Shown here: positions 36,645 to 46,013 of the stretch, one piece after another
Layout of the letters: each line of letters begins with the position of its first letter
Numbering within the stretch: the stretch's first letter is position 1
Source of the DNA: Acinetobacter baumannii
GTDB lineage: Bacteria > Pseudomonadota > Gammaproteobacteria > Pseudomonadales > Moraxellaceae
Reading direction: 5' to 3'
Assembly: GCF_009759685.1 (NCBI RefSeq)
Contig: NZ_CP046654.1
Location: 2,356,001-2,420,000, forward strand
Length of the DNA: 64,000 nt
Notes under the pieces: model-generated
What the model was told of the DNA's origin: nothing
The model's database searches: none
Seen by the model: the letters and a program-made list of their open reading frames with translations, nothing else
Translations under genes and position numbers: made by a program

Positions 36645-38174
36645 ATGACGCAACAAAACGCTCAATCGACTTCTGAACCAACTATTTCCGAAAACGATTT
36701 AATTGCACAGCGTCATGCCAAATTAAAGCAAATCCAAGATGTTGCAAAGGAAACTGGAAAGAGTCCTTGGCCAAATACATTCAAACGTGAACATTACGCT
36801 GCTGATTTACAAGAACAATTTAAAGATCAGTCTAAAGAACAAATCGAAAGCGCTGAACATGTTTATGTAAAAGTTGCTGGCCGTGTCATGTTAAACCGTG
36901 GTTCTTTCATGGTGATTCAAGACATGACTGGTCGTATCCAATTATATGTTGACCGTAAGGGTTTACCAAAAGATACGCTCGAAACTATTAAAGGTTTAGA
37001 CCTTGGCGATATTATTGCTGCTGAAGGTTATATCGGCCGTTCGGGCAAAGGTGACTTATATGTACACCTTGAAGGTTTTGAACTTCTTACAAAATCGCTT
37101 CGTCCATTGCCGGATAAATTTCATGGTTTGAACGACACAGAAGTTAAATATCGTAAGCGTTATCTTGATTTAATTGTTAATGAAGAAACGCGTAAGACTT
37201 TTGAAATTCGTGCCAAAGTCGTTGCAGGTATTCGCGCATTTTTAACCAATGAACGTTTCATGGAAGTTGAAACGCCAATGATGCATGTGATTCCGGGTGG
37301 CGCATCTGCACGTCCGTTTGAAACGCATCATAATGCTTTAGATATGCCATTATTCTTGCGTATCGCACCGGAGCTTTATTTAAAGCGTTTAGTTGTTGGT
37401 GGTTTTGAGCGTGTGTTCGAAATTAACCGTAACTTCCGTAATGAAGGGGTGTCAACACGTCATAACCCTGAATTTACCATGATCGAGTTTTATCAGGCAT
37501 ATGCTGATTATAAAGACTTGATGGCTTTGACTGAAAACATGCTTGAAAAGCTAGCAATTGATATTTTAGGTACGACTGATGTGCCTTACCAAGGCGAAGT
37601 GTTTAGCTTTAAAGGGCCATTCAAGAAAATCTCTATGTTTGATGCGATTTTGGAGAATAATCCGCAGTTCACGCCTGAAAATGTAGGCGATCGTGAATTC
37701 CTTGCAAAATTTATTCGTGAGGAATTAAAAGAAGAAGTTAAACCTGGTTTTGGTTTAGGTAAGCTTCAAACAATCGTATTTGAAGAAACGGTTGAGACTA
37801 AACTTCGTCAGCCTACTTTTATTACTGAGTACCCAGCAGAGACTTCTCCACTTGCTCGCCGTAATGATGATAATCCGCACATTACTGATCGTTTTGAGTT
37901 CTTTATTGGTGGCCGTGAATTGGCAAACGGCTTTAGTGAGTTAAATGATCCGATTGATCAGGCTGAACGTTTCCAAGCGCAAGTTGCTGAAAAAGATGCT
38001 GGTGATGATGAAGCAATGCATTACGATGCAGAGTTTGTTGAAGCACTTGAATATGGTTTACCTCCAACAGCGGGTGAAGGTATTGGTATTGACCGTTTGG
38101 TTATGCTTTTTGCAGATGCACCAAGTATTCGTGATGTGATTTTGTTCCCGCATATGCGTCGTAAAGAAGGTTAA
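36645..38174 (+). CDS. lysS: Lysyl-tRNA synthetase, class II
   Basis: Charges tRNA-Lys. An N-terminal OB-fold anticodon domain (about 65-170, [18 protein letters not shown]) precedes the class II core with motif 2 [20 protein letters not shown] and motif 3 [10 protein letters not shown]. The start is the ATG at 36645 behind GAGG (five bases spacing), giving 509 residues; a frame from 36612 adds 11 residues without a ribosome site. Single gene with its own terminator. Confidence 0.97.
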   Translation: MTQQNAQSTSEPTISENDLIAQRHAKLKQIQDVAKETGKSPWPNTFKREHYAADLQEQFKDQSKEQIESAEHVYVKVAGRVMLNRGSFMVIQDMTGRIQLYVDRKGLPKDTLETIKGLDLGDIIAAEGYIGRSGKGDLYVHLEGFELLTKSLRPLPDKFHGLNDTEVKYRKRYLDLIVNEETRKTFEIRAKVVAGIRAFLTNERFMEVETPMMHVIPGGASARPFETHHNALDMPLFLRIAPELYLKRLVVGGFERVFEINRNFRNEGVSTRHNPEFTMIEFYQAYADYKDLMALTENMLEKLAIDILGTTDVPYQGEVFSFKGPFKKISMFDAILENNPQFTPENVGDREFLAKFIREELKEEVKPGFGLGKLQTIVFEETVETKLRQPTFITEYPAETSPLARRNDDNPHITDRFEFFIGGRELANGFSELNDPIDQAERFQAQVAEKDAGDDEAMHYDAEFVEALEYGLPPTAGEGIGIDRLVMLFADAPSIRDVILFPHMRRKEG

Positions 38175-38191
38175 TTTAATCTTCAATACAG

Positions 38192-38217
38192 AAAAAGGCA
38201 GTTTATACTGCCTTTTT
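38192..38217 (+). terminator. lysS terminator
   Basis: Perfect 11-bp stem AAAAAGGCAGT / ACTGCCTTTTT with a TTAT loop and T run. Confidence 0.9.
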
Positions 38218-38363
38218 TATTAACTATTTATATATAAAAAATACTTAAGTTATAGAAAACTTAAAACACCGTTAAAAAATGTAATTGCACAGTTTAACAA
38301 TTGCAAATTTGCGATAAAAAAATTAATGTGTTGCTCATAAATAACTTTGAGAATTGTGCTGAC

Positions 38364-39806
38364 ATGTTTTTAAGAAAAACACTTTCGATTGCATTATTAG
38401 CAACTGCTTCATCGGCTGTTTTTGCACAAGGTTTAGTGCTTAATAATGATGATTTACGTACCGACTTAAACTGGTTGAATCAACAAGGTGTTATTAACAT
38501 CAGCACTTCTACTTGGCCATTAAGTGGTGATGAAATTCAAAGAGCTCTCTCTCAAGCTAAAGTGACTCATCCAGCACAGCAAAAAGTTATTAATTCAGTT
38601 CTCAATGCATTAAAGGCAGATAACGATACAGTTAAAGTGGGTGCTTTTGCTGAAACTGATATCAAAAATATTCCTCAAGCATTTGGTGATAACCAAAAAT
38701 CGCAGTACCAAGGTTCATTAGAGTTTAATGCTGGTGGTGAAAATTGGGATGCAAAAATCCGTGTAAACGCAGAAAAAGACCCTCAAATTGATAGTGGGCA
38801 TGACGTTAACGTTGAGGGTTCATATGTCGCTGGTAAACTCTGGAACCAGTGGCTTGTTGCAGGTCAAATTCCAACATGGTGGGGACCTGGACATGATGGT
38901 AGCTTAATCCGAGGCGATGCAAGTCGTCCTGTGTATGGCGTGACGGCACAAAGAGCTGTACAAAATGCTTTTGAGACAAAATGGTTATCTTGGATTGGAC
39001 CTTGGCAATATCAAGCTTTTGCAGGCCAATTAGATGATTATAAAGCTGTTCCTCATGCGAAATTATTAGGCTTACGTTTAACTGCAAGACCTTTACCCTA
39101 TTTAGAACTAGGTGCTTCTCGTACTTTACAATGGGGTGGTGAAGGACGTTCTGAAAGTTGGGATTCTTTGTGGAATGCAATTAAAGGGAATGACAATGTG
39201 TATGATTCTGATGAAGATCGTTCTAACCAAATTGCAGGTTTTGATGCTCGTTTAAATCTACAATCTCTTATAAATGCTCCTGTTGGTATTTATGGTCAAT
39301 ATGTTGGTGAAGATGAAGCTGGACTACTTCCTTCTAAAAAAATGTATTTAGCAGGAGTCGACTATTCTTCTAGCTATAATAATATGCCATATCAACTTTA
39401 TGCAGAATGGGCTGATACCCGCACTAATAATGATGTGAAGGGTATTTCCTATAATCATTATGTTTATAAAGATGGTTATTATCAACATGGCTTCCCATTA
39501 GGACATGCGATGGGTGGCGATGGACAAATGTATTCTGTGGGTGGTGATATCCGCTTTGACGTGATGAACCGTTTAAGCGGTCGTGCTATGGTGGTTAAAG
39601 TTAACCAATCTAACTTGGCAATTAATAAAGCATTCCCTAAAGATGATGAAATTAAAGCGCTTGATCTAACTTGGACACATTACATCAAACCTGATCTTCC
39701 ATTAAAAATTAATGGTTGGGTAAGTGATTCTGACTTAGAAGGTAATGATGCGGGTGCATCAATTGGAGTGGAAATTCCTCTAGAGCGTAAAATGTTTGGT
39801 TTCTAA
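38364..39806 (+). CDS. wzi: Capsule assembly outer-membrane protein, Wzi family
   Basis: Outer-membrane beta-barrel of the Wzi family, which attaches capsular polysaccharide at the cell surface. From the ATG at 38364 (480 residues) there is a signal peptide ending in VFA, then a helical LNNDDLRTDLNWLNQQGVI segment typical of the Wzi periplasmic helical bundle, then repeated aromatic beta strands ending MFGF. E. coli Wzi has a similar length. It is unlinked to a capsule cluster in this window, as usual in Acinetobacter. The longer frame from 38301 would destroy the signal peptide. Confidence 0.85.
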   Translation: MFLRKTLSIALLATASSAVFAQGLVLNNDDLRTDLNWLNQQGVINISTSTWPLSGDEIQRALSQAKVTHPAQQKVINSVLNALKADNDTVKVGAFAETDIKNIPQAFGDNQKSQYQGSLEFNAGGENWDAKIRVNAEKDPQIDSGHDVNVEGSYVAGKLWNQWLVAGQIPTWWGPGHDGSLIRGDASRPVYGVTAQRAVQNAFETKWLSWIGPWQYQAFAGQLDDYKAVPHAKLLGLRLTARPLPYLELGASRTLQWGGEGRSESWDSLWNAIKGNDNVYDSDEDRSNQIAGFDARLNLQSLINAPVGIYGQYVGEDEAGLLPSKKMYLAGVDYSSSYNNMPYQLYAEWADTRTNNDVKGISYNHYVYKDGYYQHGFPLGHAMGGDGQMYSVGGDIRFDVMNRLSGRAMVVKVNQSNLAINKAFPKDDEIKALDLTWTHYIKPDLPLKINGWVSDSDLEGNDAGASIGVEIPLERKMFGF

Positions 39807-39829
39807 TTTTTAGTTAACCTTATAATAAG

Positions 39830-39860
39830 AAAGAGAGGCTACAGAGGCTTCTCTTTTTTT
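39830..39860 (+). terminator. wzi terminator
   Basis: Outer stem AAAGAGA / TCTCTTT with imperfect inner pairing (GGCT...AGGC) and a 7-T run. Confidence 0.6.
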
Positions 39861-40097
39861 ATGGTTTTTAAAGAAATCTAAAGACTAGAACATGATTTGC
39901 TTAAGTCGACTACACAAGCTAGGATTACAAAGTTGTATAAGTGAATCAGCATATTACATGTATATGATGAATTTGAATATCAATATGAAAAAACAAGCAA
40001 AAGGAATCGGTTTTAAATCACTATAATGCATAACTAATGCTATAAGCCATATAAAGGCTTGTGGTTGGACTATTTATCACGAAAAATTGGAGTTGTT
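39861..40097 (+). promoter_or_regulatory. Sulfate-activation promoter region
   Basis: About 240 bases with no gene. A perfect -10 TATAAT lies at 40022-40027 with no recognisable -35, which would fit an activator-dependent (CysB-like) promoter, about 70 bases before the small reading frame at 40098. No exact CysB site can be named from sequence alone. Confidence 0.4.
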
Positions 40098-40196
40098 ATG
40101 GCACTCGTTCCTCCACATGGTCTTCTAAGTGGTGGTGTAATACCGCTTCTAGATTTTATGGGCAAAATGGATAGAGAAGGGCGTGTTCATGACTGA
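40098..40196 (+). CDS. 32-residue peptide overlapping cysD, possible relic of ATP sulfurylase (Sat)
   Basis: ATG with GGAG five bases upstream; the frame encodes 32 residues and its stop overlaps the cysD start (ATGACTGA), so cysD translation is probably coupled to it. The peptide begins [12 protein letters not shown] and ends [17 protein letters not shown]. Both parts recall monofunctional ATP sulfurylases (Sat/Met3): their N-terminus has a PHGG-L block, and their downstream PLTGFMGxADYESVV block matches the second half, with the roughly 50 residues between them missing. I infer a collapsed sat gene kept as a small gene or leader. Coincidental similarity is possible. The similarity is from memory of the family, not a search. 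Confidence 0.6.
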   Translation: MALVPPHGLLSGGVIPLLDFMGKMDREGRVHD

Positions 40197-41097
40197 ATCA
40201 AGACTTACACATCTCAAGCAACTTGAAGCTGAGAGTATTCATATTATCCGTGAAGTAGCCGCAGAATTTGAAAATCCAGTCATGCTTTACTCAATTGGTA
40301 AAGACTCGGCTGTGATGCTCCATCTTGCATTGAAGGCATTTTATCCTGCAAAACTTCCTTTCCCTTTATTACATGTAGATACGGGCTGGAAGTTTAAAGA
40401 CATGATCGCGTTTCGCGATAACATGGCAAAAACACATGGTTTTGATTTAATTGTTCATCAGAATAAAGAAGGCCGTGAAGCAGGAATCAACCCATTTGAT
40501 CATGGCAGTTCGAAATATACGGATATTATGAAAACCCAAGCTTTAAAACAGGCTTTGGATAAATATCAGTTCGATGCTGCTTTTGGTGGGGCGCGCCGTG
40601 ACGAAGAAAAATCACGTGCGAAAGAGCGTGTGTATTCATTCCGTGATAGTAAACATCGTTGGGATCCTAAAAACCAACGTCCTGAACTTTGGAACCTTTA
40701 CAATGGTAAAGTGAACAAAGGCGAAAGTATTCGTGTATTCCCGTTATCAAACTGGACAGAGTTGGATATCTGGCAATATATCTATTTAGAAAATATTCAA
40801 ATAGTTCCTCTTTATTTCTCTGCTGTTCGTCCTGTGGTTGAGCGTAGTGGTACGCTAATCATGGTTGATGATGAACGTATGCGCTTAAAAGAGGGTGAAG
40901 TTCCACAAATGAAGTCTGTACGTTTCCGTACGCTTGGCTGTTATCCATTAACAGGTGCAGTTGAGTCTGAAGCTGATACATTGCCAGAAATTATTCAGGA
41001 AATGCTGTTGGCAACAAGTTCTGAGCGTCAAGGTCGTATGATTGACCATGATGAAGCAGGCTCAATGGAAAAGAAAAAGCAAGAAGGCTATTTCTAA
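40189..41097 (+). CDS. cysD: Sulfate adenylyltransferase subunit 2
   Basis: Catalytic subunit of the heteromeric ATP sulfurylase that makes adenosine 5'-phosphosulfate from ATP and sulfate. The PP-loop motif [11 protein letters not shown], the [14 protein letters not shown] stretch and [10 protein letters not shown] are characteristic. The start is the ATG at 40189 (302 residues, AAGGG seven bases upstream), overlapping by eight bases the stop of a 32-residue frame. cysN follows after 30 bases, forming the CysDN complex. Confidence 0.97.
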   Translation: MTESRLTHLKQLEAESIHIIREVAAEFENPVMLYSIGKDSAVMLHLALKAFYPAKLPFPLLHVDTGWKFKDMIAFRDNMAKTHGFDLIVHQNKEGREAGINPFDHGSSKYTDIMKTQALKQALDKYQFDAAFGGARRDEEKSRAKERVYSFRDSKHRWDPKNQRPELWNLYNGKVNKGESIRVFPLSNWTELDIWQYIYLENIQIVPLYFSAVRPVVERSGTLIMVDDERMRLKEGEVPQMKSVRFRTLGCYPLTGAVESEADTLPEIIQEMLLATSSERQGRMIDHDEAGSMEKKKQEGYF

Positions 41098-41127
41098 GAC
41101 AGTTTCTAAATTTGTGGAGTTTGAGCA

Positions 41128-42741
41128 ATGTCTCATCAATCAGACTTAATCAGCCAAGACATTCTGGCGTATTTAAAACAACATGAACAAAAAGACCTTT
41201 TGCGCTTTTTGACTTGTGGTAACGTAGATGATGGTAAAAGTACCTTAATTGGTCGTTTACTTTATGATTCAAAATTGATTTATGAAGATCAATTGCAAGC
41301 TGTAACACGTGACAGTAAGAAAGTGGGCACAACAGGTGATGCACCAGACTTGGCATTACTTGTAGATGGTTTGCAGGCTGAGCGTGAGCAGGGTATTACC
41401 ATTGATGTTGCTTATCGCTATTTTTCGACTGAAAAACGTAAGTTTATTATTGCTGATACACCGGGCCATGAACAATACACTCGTAACATGGCAACAGGTG
41501 CATCGACTGCTGATCTTGCAATCATCCTGATCGATGCGCGCTATGGTGTACAAACTCAAACTCGTCGTCATACGTTTATTGCGAGTTTGCTTGGAATTAA
41601 AAATATTGTTGTTGCCATTAATAAAATGGACTTGGTTGAATATTCATCTGAACGTTTTAATGAAATTCAGGTTGAATATGATGCGTTCGTGAGCCAATTG
41701 GGTGATCGCCGTCCAGCCAATATTTTATTTGTTCCAATTTCTGCTTTAAATGGCGATAACGTTGTAAATCCATCAGCTCATACTCCTTGGTACAAGGGGC
41801 AAACCTTAATGAGTATTCTTGAGTCTGTGGAAATCAACCGCGAGTCAAGTAAACATGAATTCCGTTTCCCTGTTCAATATGTAAACCGTCCAAATCTCGA
41901 CTTCCGTGGCTTTGCGGGTACAGTTGCATTAGGTGAAATTAAAGTTGGTGACGAGATTGTGGCGTTGCCTTCTGGTAAGCGTTCTACAGTTAAGGAAATT
42001 GTTACTTTTGACGGTAACCTTGAGCAGGCAGTTGCGGGTCAAGCAGTCACCTTAACGTTAAATGATGAAATTGATATTAGTCGCGGTAATGTCTTAGTAC
42101 GTGCAGGCGAGCAACCATTAATTTCAAGAAGTGTTCGTGCTTCAGTGGTATGGATGAATGAACACCCACTTGTAAAAGGTAAGTTGTACAATATTAAGAT
42201 TGGTACACAAACTGTTCCAGCAAAAGTAACTAATATTAACTACCGTGTAAATGTGAATACGCTCGAACACACTCAAGTAGAAGAGCTTGAGTTAAATGCG
42301 ATTGCAGATGTTGTGGTTGAGTTTGATGCTCCAGTCGTGTTTGACCGTTATCAAGATTCACGTTACACAGGTTCATTTATTTTTATTGACCGTTTAAGTA
42401 ACGTAACTGTTGGTGCGGGCATGGTAGAAGCCGCGGTAGAGTGGACGGCTCATAGTAATCCTGTTACTGCTGAAGATCGTGCTGCTCGTTTAGGTCAAAA
42501 ACCTGCTGTTATTGGTGTTTCTGCACAGTTAATTGAAAAATCTCAAGCTTTAGAAAGTTTATTGATTCAGCAAGGTGTAGTTGCGATCGCGAAAACAAGC
42601 TTAACAGCTGAGCAATTGGTTCTATTACGTGAGACGGGTGTTGTCATTATCACAACTTCTGTGGATGGTACAGATACCGAGATAACTGCTGAAACGGTAG
42701 AAGAAGCAGTAGAGAAAATTGTGGAATTAGTTCGTCTTTAA
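41128..42741 (+). CDS. cysN: Sulfate adenylyltransferase subunit 1, with degenerate APS-kinase-like tail
   Basis: GTPase subunit that drives CysD. The EF-Tu-like G domain has [10 protein letters not shown] (G1), DTPGHEQY (G3) and NKMDLV (G4), followed by two beta-barrel domains to about residue 430. At 537 residues it is longer than E. coli CysN (475). Residues 446-462 ([17 protein letters not shown]) match the linker that introduces APS kinase in CysNC fusions, but the GLSGxGKS P-loop that should follow is absent, replaced by [12 protein letters not shown]. Only about 92 residues remain instead of about 190. The end ([13 protein letters not shown]) resembles the last APS-kinase helix. GTPase function should be intact; kinase function is very unlikely. 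Confidence 0.95.
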   Translation: MSHQSDLISQDILAYLKQHEQKDLLRFLTCGNVDDGKSTLIGRLLYDSKLIYEDQLQAVTRDSKKVGTTGDAPDLALLVDGLQAEREQGITIDVAYRYFSTEKRKFIIADTPGHEQYTRNMATGASTADLAIILIDARYGVQTQTRRHTFIASLLGIKNIVVAINKMDLVEYSSERFNEIQVEYDAFVSQLGDRRPANILFVPISALNGDNVVNPSAHTPWYKGQTLMSILESVEINRESSKHEFRFPVQYVNRPNLDFRGFAGTVALGEIKVGDEIVALPSGKRSTVKEIVTFDGNLEQAVAGQAVTLTLNDEIDISRGNVLVRAGEQPLISRSVRASVVWMNEHPLVKGKLYNIKIGTQTVPAKVTNINYRVNVNTLEHTQVEELELNAIADVVVEFDAPVVFDRYQDSRYTGSFIFIDRLSNVTVGAGMVEAAVEWTAHSNPVTAEDRAARLGQKPAVIGVSAQLIEKSQALESLLIQQGVVAIAKTSLTAEQLVLLRETGVVIITTSVDGTDTEITAETVEEAVEKIVELVRL

Positions 42742-42760
42742 TAAATTGAAAATAAGTTCT

Positions 42761-42786
42761 AAAAACCCGCGTAAGCGGGTTTTTTT
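42761..42786. terminator. Bidirectional terminator, cysN / DUF2239 gene
   Basis: Perfect 10-bp stem AAAAACCCGC / GCGGGTTTTT with a GTAA loop, flanked by A and T residues. Confidence 0.9.
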
Positions 42787-42793
42787 ATTGAGT

Positions 42794-43342
42794 TTAGAAA
42801 ACATTTTGAGCTTTTAAAGTTAAATATTCTCTTAAATCTTTAGGATAGCTCTGAATCATTTTTAAAAATACATCTCGATCACCTTGATATAAGGCGCGTG
42901 TTGCTTCCTCGTAATTTGGCATATTGCCTAACATAGCAGACATAAAGCGGTCGATGGCTTGTTTGGCTAGCATAATATTGCCTTCAGAATTTGGGTTATT
43001 TAACTCTTTATCAATTAACTTGCGAATCACTGCTGATGCACTCGCACTTTGCTGATCTAACCAATCCCAATGTTTTTTCTGTAAAGTGATTTCACGCGAA
43101 ATTACTCCAAGTTTAGGTCGTCCAACTTTTTTAATTTCTTCCGGTTCAGCATAACGTTGTTGAAGTTCTTGTTCCGAACCAGAAAGGTCAAGATCAATTT
43201 GTTGACCTGTTTGATCATTAAAAATCAGAATATTTTCTGTTGTTTTAGGAAGAGCTTTTAGTTTCTTTGCAAGTTCAACAAGAGAGTCACTCGCAATAAG
43301 CGTGCTTCCAGTGAAAGCAGTATAGGTGATTTTAGTATTCAT
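42794..43342 (-). CDS. DUF2239-family protein
   Basis: A 182-residue cytoplasmic protein of the DUF2239 family, function not established. Residues 73-114 (GRPKLGV...REITLQKKHWDWL...AVIRKLIDKEL) look like a ribbon-helix-helix DNA-binding unit: a short basic strand, then two helices. The N-terminal 60 residues look like a small separate domain. Three direct repeats of GGTAAAAT lie 23-70 bases upstream of its start, which would suit autoregulation. Divergent from an unknown gene at 43564. Confidence 0.85.
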   Translation of the reverse strand: MNTKITYTAFTGSTLIASDSLVELAKKLKALPKTTENILIFNDQTGQQIDLDLSGSEQELQQRYAEPEEIKKVGRPKLGVISREITLQKKHWDWLDQQSASASAVIRKLIDKELNNPNSEGNIMLAKQAIDRFMSAMLGNMPNYEEATRALYQGDRDVFLKMIQSYPKDLREYLTLKAQNVF

Positions 43343-43363
43343 TTTAGCCGTATATTTTTATCT

Positions 43364-43412
43364 GGGTAAAATAATATTATCAGGGTAAAATTAATTTGGC
43401 AAATGGTAAAAT
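43364..43412. promoter_or_regulatory. Three GGTAAAAT direct repeats (operator-like)
   Basis: GGTAAAAT occurs at 43365-43372, 43384-43391 and 43405-43412, with centre spacing of 19 and 21 bases, about two DNA turns, so all copies face the same side of the helix. The first two extend to GGGTAAAATNAT. The array is in the divergent region next to the DUF2239 start. Confidence 0.5.
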
Positions 43413-43563
43413 CATAACCAAAGAATTAACTGATTTTATGAGTGCAGTCTCTGAGATTGGGACTATAAAAATAGTCAAGATAATATGCTATTTAAAATTT
43501 TACTCTGCTTTAGTATCGCTTTTATGAGAGAATACGCCTTTAGTTGTATGTATAGAGACTCCT

Positions 43564-44076
43564 ATGTTTGAGCAATCTCCTGAATCTTTAAGCGATATCG
43601 AAATTTTAGACATTTTACAGTCGATGAAAAAAGATAAGCTAGATACGGAAGCAAATGAGATCATCCGTAACGGGGGAAAAGCAGGGCGTCAGGAAGCACA
43701 TAAGCAGGCTTTGGTGGTACTAAATACAAATTTTGAAGAGAAGTTTGTAGAGGCAGTTACTCTTGCACTAGGTTTAAATGCAGGTCAAGCTAAAAAAATT
43801 CGCTATAAAAAAGATCGAATTCGTATTTTAAAAGCGCGTGGTATTGATTATCTTGCTATTGATGGCGCAGAGACAGCGCAAGTTTTGGCACAAATTTCAC
43901 AAGCAATTGTCCGAGAAGATGCAATAGTTACTCATGACTTGCATAATATTTTCCCATTTTGGAAAGAAGGCTTTCCAATGGTGCAATTTGATAATGCCTA
44001 TAAAATTTTACAAGAAGATATTAGCTTGCACTTTCATGCGTTCTTAGACGCCATGATTGAGTATGTAAATAAATAA
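43564..44076 (+). CDS. Protein of unknown function, 170 residues
   Basis: I do not recognise this family. It is a soluble, mostly alpha-helical protein without signal peptide. The first 55 residues are acidic and helical; a central basic patch (KKIRYKKDRIRILKARG) is followed by IDYLAIDGAE and a His-containing HDLHNIFPFWKEGFP segment. Divergent from the DUF2239 gene and ended by a strong terminator. Gene status is supported by codon pattern and spacing. Confidence 0.8.
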   Translation: MFEQSPESLSDIEILDILQSMKKDKLDTEANEIIRNGGKAGRQEAHKQALVVLNTNFEEKFVEAVTLALGLNAGQAKKIRYKKDRIRILKARGIDYLAIDGAETAQVLAQISQAIVREDAIVTHDLHNIFPFWKEGFPMVQFDNAYKILQEDISLHFHAFLDAMIEYVNK

Positions 44077-44078
44077 AA

Positions 44079-44108
44079 AATAAAAGCCCCGATAGGGGCT
44101 TTTATTTT
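44079..44108. terminator. Bidirectional terminator
   Basis: AATAAAAGCCCC / GGGGCTTTTATT with a GATA loop, between the converging 43564 gene and the citrate-type transporter. Confidence 0.9.
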
Positions 44109-44122
44109 TATAGTAGAGCAAA

Positions 44123-45460
44123 TTACATCGTACTAAAAAGTGGGAAAACACCAATCACTAATGCTGTACCCATTAACACCATACAAGTGATAAATGCCCA
44201 CTTAAAAGTGAACTTTTGATGGTCTGCAAAGTCGACTTTAGCAAGACCACATAACAAGTAGGTTGATGGAACGAGAGGTGATAACAAATGCACTGGCTGA
44301 CCTACAATTGATGCACGAGCAATCGCTTCTGGGCTAATACCATAATGTGAAGCTGCTTCAGCAAGAATTGGCAATACACCATAGAAGAATGCATCATTTG
44401 ACATAAAGAACGTCAATGGCATACTCACCAGGGCAGTAATTGGCGCTAGATATGGCCCCATACTTGTAGGGATCATTGCAACAAATTCTTTAGACATGGC
44501 TTCAACCATGCCTGTACCAGATAAAATACCTGTAAAAATACCTGCAGCAAAAATTAAACCTACAACAGCCAAGATACTGTCTGCGTGCATAGCGATACGC
44601 TTTTTCTGCATATCAACATCAGGGTAGTTGATGAGCATTGCAATACAGAACGCCAGCATGAATAACACTGACATCGGTAAAATACCTTTGATCAATGCAA
44701 TCATAAGAAGAATGGTGAGTACCATATTTACTTTACGTAAATGTGGACGAGTTGCTTCAGGGTCTTTTGAAACTGTAATGTTATCACCATGGTGACTTTC
44801 AAGCTCAATCACGCCTAAACGTTTTTGCTCATAGCGACCATATAAATATGCCAAGAAGAATAACCAGCCAATACTAATCACCATTGGAAGAATCATTGGT
44901 ACAAAGATATGGCTTGGGTCAACTTGGAGTGCACTTGCTGCACGCGCAGTAGGGCCACCCCATGGGGTCAGGTTCATTACACCACTACATAACAACATAA
45001 GTGCTGTCATGATCAGTGTATTCATACCGAGGCGTTGATAAAGAGGGAGCATGGCTGCCACGCAAATCATGTAAGTGGTTGAGCCATCGCCATCAAGAGA
45101 GACTAATGTAGTTAAAAAAACGGTCCCTAATGTAATTTTTAGGGGATCACCTTTAACTTTTTTCAAAATCCATTTAACCGGAGGATCGAAAAGACCTGCA
45201 TCGATCATTAAGGCAAAATATAAAATTGCAAATAATAGCATTACGCCAGTAGGCGCAAGTTTTTTGATGCCATCTAGCATCATTTCACTGAGACCTTTAA
45301 GCTCAATATGGCTCAAGCTTTCAAAGTAGTGACCAAGGCCCCAGGCAATAAGAGAAAAAATAAATGGGATGAGAATTAAAGCAATAATAGGGCTTAAACG
45401 TTTGGACATGATTAAATACATGAAGCATAAAATCATACCAACACCAAGTAATGTCAGCAT
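44123..45460 (-). CDS. CitMHS-family citrate/dicarboxylate transporter
   Basis: Inner-membrane symporter of 445 residues with about 12 hydrophobic segments and the CitMHS-family layout (TLVSLDGDGSTTYMICVAAMLPLY, then NLTPWGGPTARAASAL). Members carry metal-citrate or related carboxylates with protons. A cytoplasmic loop (about 210-235, YEQKRLGVIELESHHG) separates the two halves. Single gene with a long AT-rich upstream region. The exact substrate is unknown. Confidence 0.9.
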   Translation of the reverse strand: MLTLLGVGMILCFMYLIMSKRLSPIIALILIPFIFSLIAWGLGHYFESLSHIELKGLSEMMLDGIKKLAPTGVMLLFAILYFALMIDAGLFDPPVKWILKKVKGDPLKITLGTVFLTTLVSLDGDGSTTYMICVAAMLPLYQRLGMNTLIMTALMLLCSGVMNLTPWGGPTARAASALQVDPSHIFVPMILPMVISIGWLFFLAYLYGRYEQKRLGVIELESHHGDNITVSKDPEATRPHLRKVNMVLTILLMIALIKGILPMSVLFMLAFCIAMLINYPDVDMQKKRIAMHADSILAVVGLIFAAGIFTGILSGTGMVEAMSKEFVAMIPTSMGPYLAPITALVSMPLTFFMSNDAFFYGVLPILAEAASHYGISPEAIARASIVGQPVHLLSPLVPSTYLLCGLAKVDFADHQKFTFKWAFITCMVLMGTALVIGVFPLFSTM

Positions 45461-46013
45461 ACAATCAATCCTTTGCCTTTAGTTTTACTGAACAAGTTTA
45501 TTCAAAAACTCTGACCTCGATTATTCTTATGAATTTTTATTAAAAAGACAAATAATATATTTAGTTTATTTGGTTAATATATATTCACTTGGAAAGGTAT
45601 ATTTTGAAGAAATACTGAACATATATAATAATGGTATAGTCTATTTATAATGTATAGTGCTTATTATATATACTTATAAAACCTTTATCATGTTTGAAAT
45701 TATCATGTATTTTTAAAAATTATATTCTGTTTGAATACTGAAATGAGAAGTATACCCATTTACAATGCTTCTACTCCCTACGTTACATAACGAAAGTGAA
45801 TCTGTAAATCTTTTATGTGCAAAATTTTATTTTAATTCAATTTAATTTTTTTATTTTAATGAATGAGTTAATTTATATATTTGAAATTGTGATTAGGATA
45901 ATTAATTTAACTTTTAATATAAAATTATTTAAAAATAATAATTATCTTAAAAGGAATAAATTATTTATCAAAAAAATATCCTGCATTTGCAGGATATTTT
46001 GCACCAAAATAAA
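45461..46013. other. Long AT-rich intergenic region
   Basis: About 550 bases, extremely AT-rich, holding the transporter's promoter (several TATAAT-like hexamers near 45620-45680) and the CorC-gene terminator at 45973-46000. I see no gene; a frame of 86 codons at 45817-46077 is compositionally an artefact. Confidence 0.6.
45973..46000 (-). terminator. Terminator of the CorC/CNNM gene
   Basis: Perfect dyad AAAATATCCTGCA / TGCAGGATATTTT, followed by T residues on the minus strand. Confidence 0.85.
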
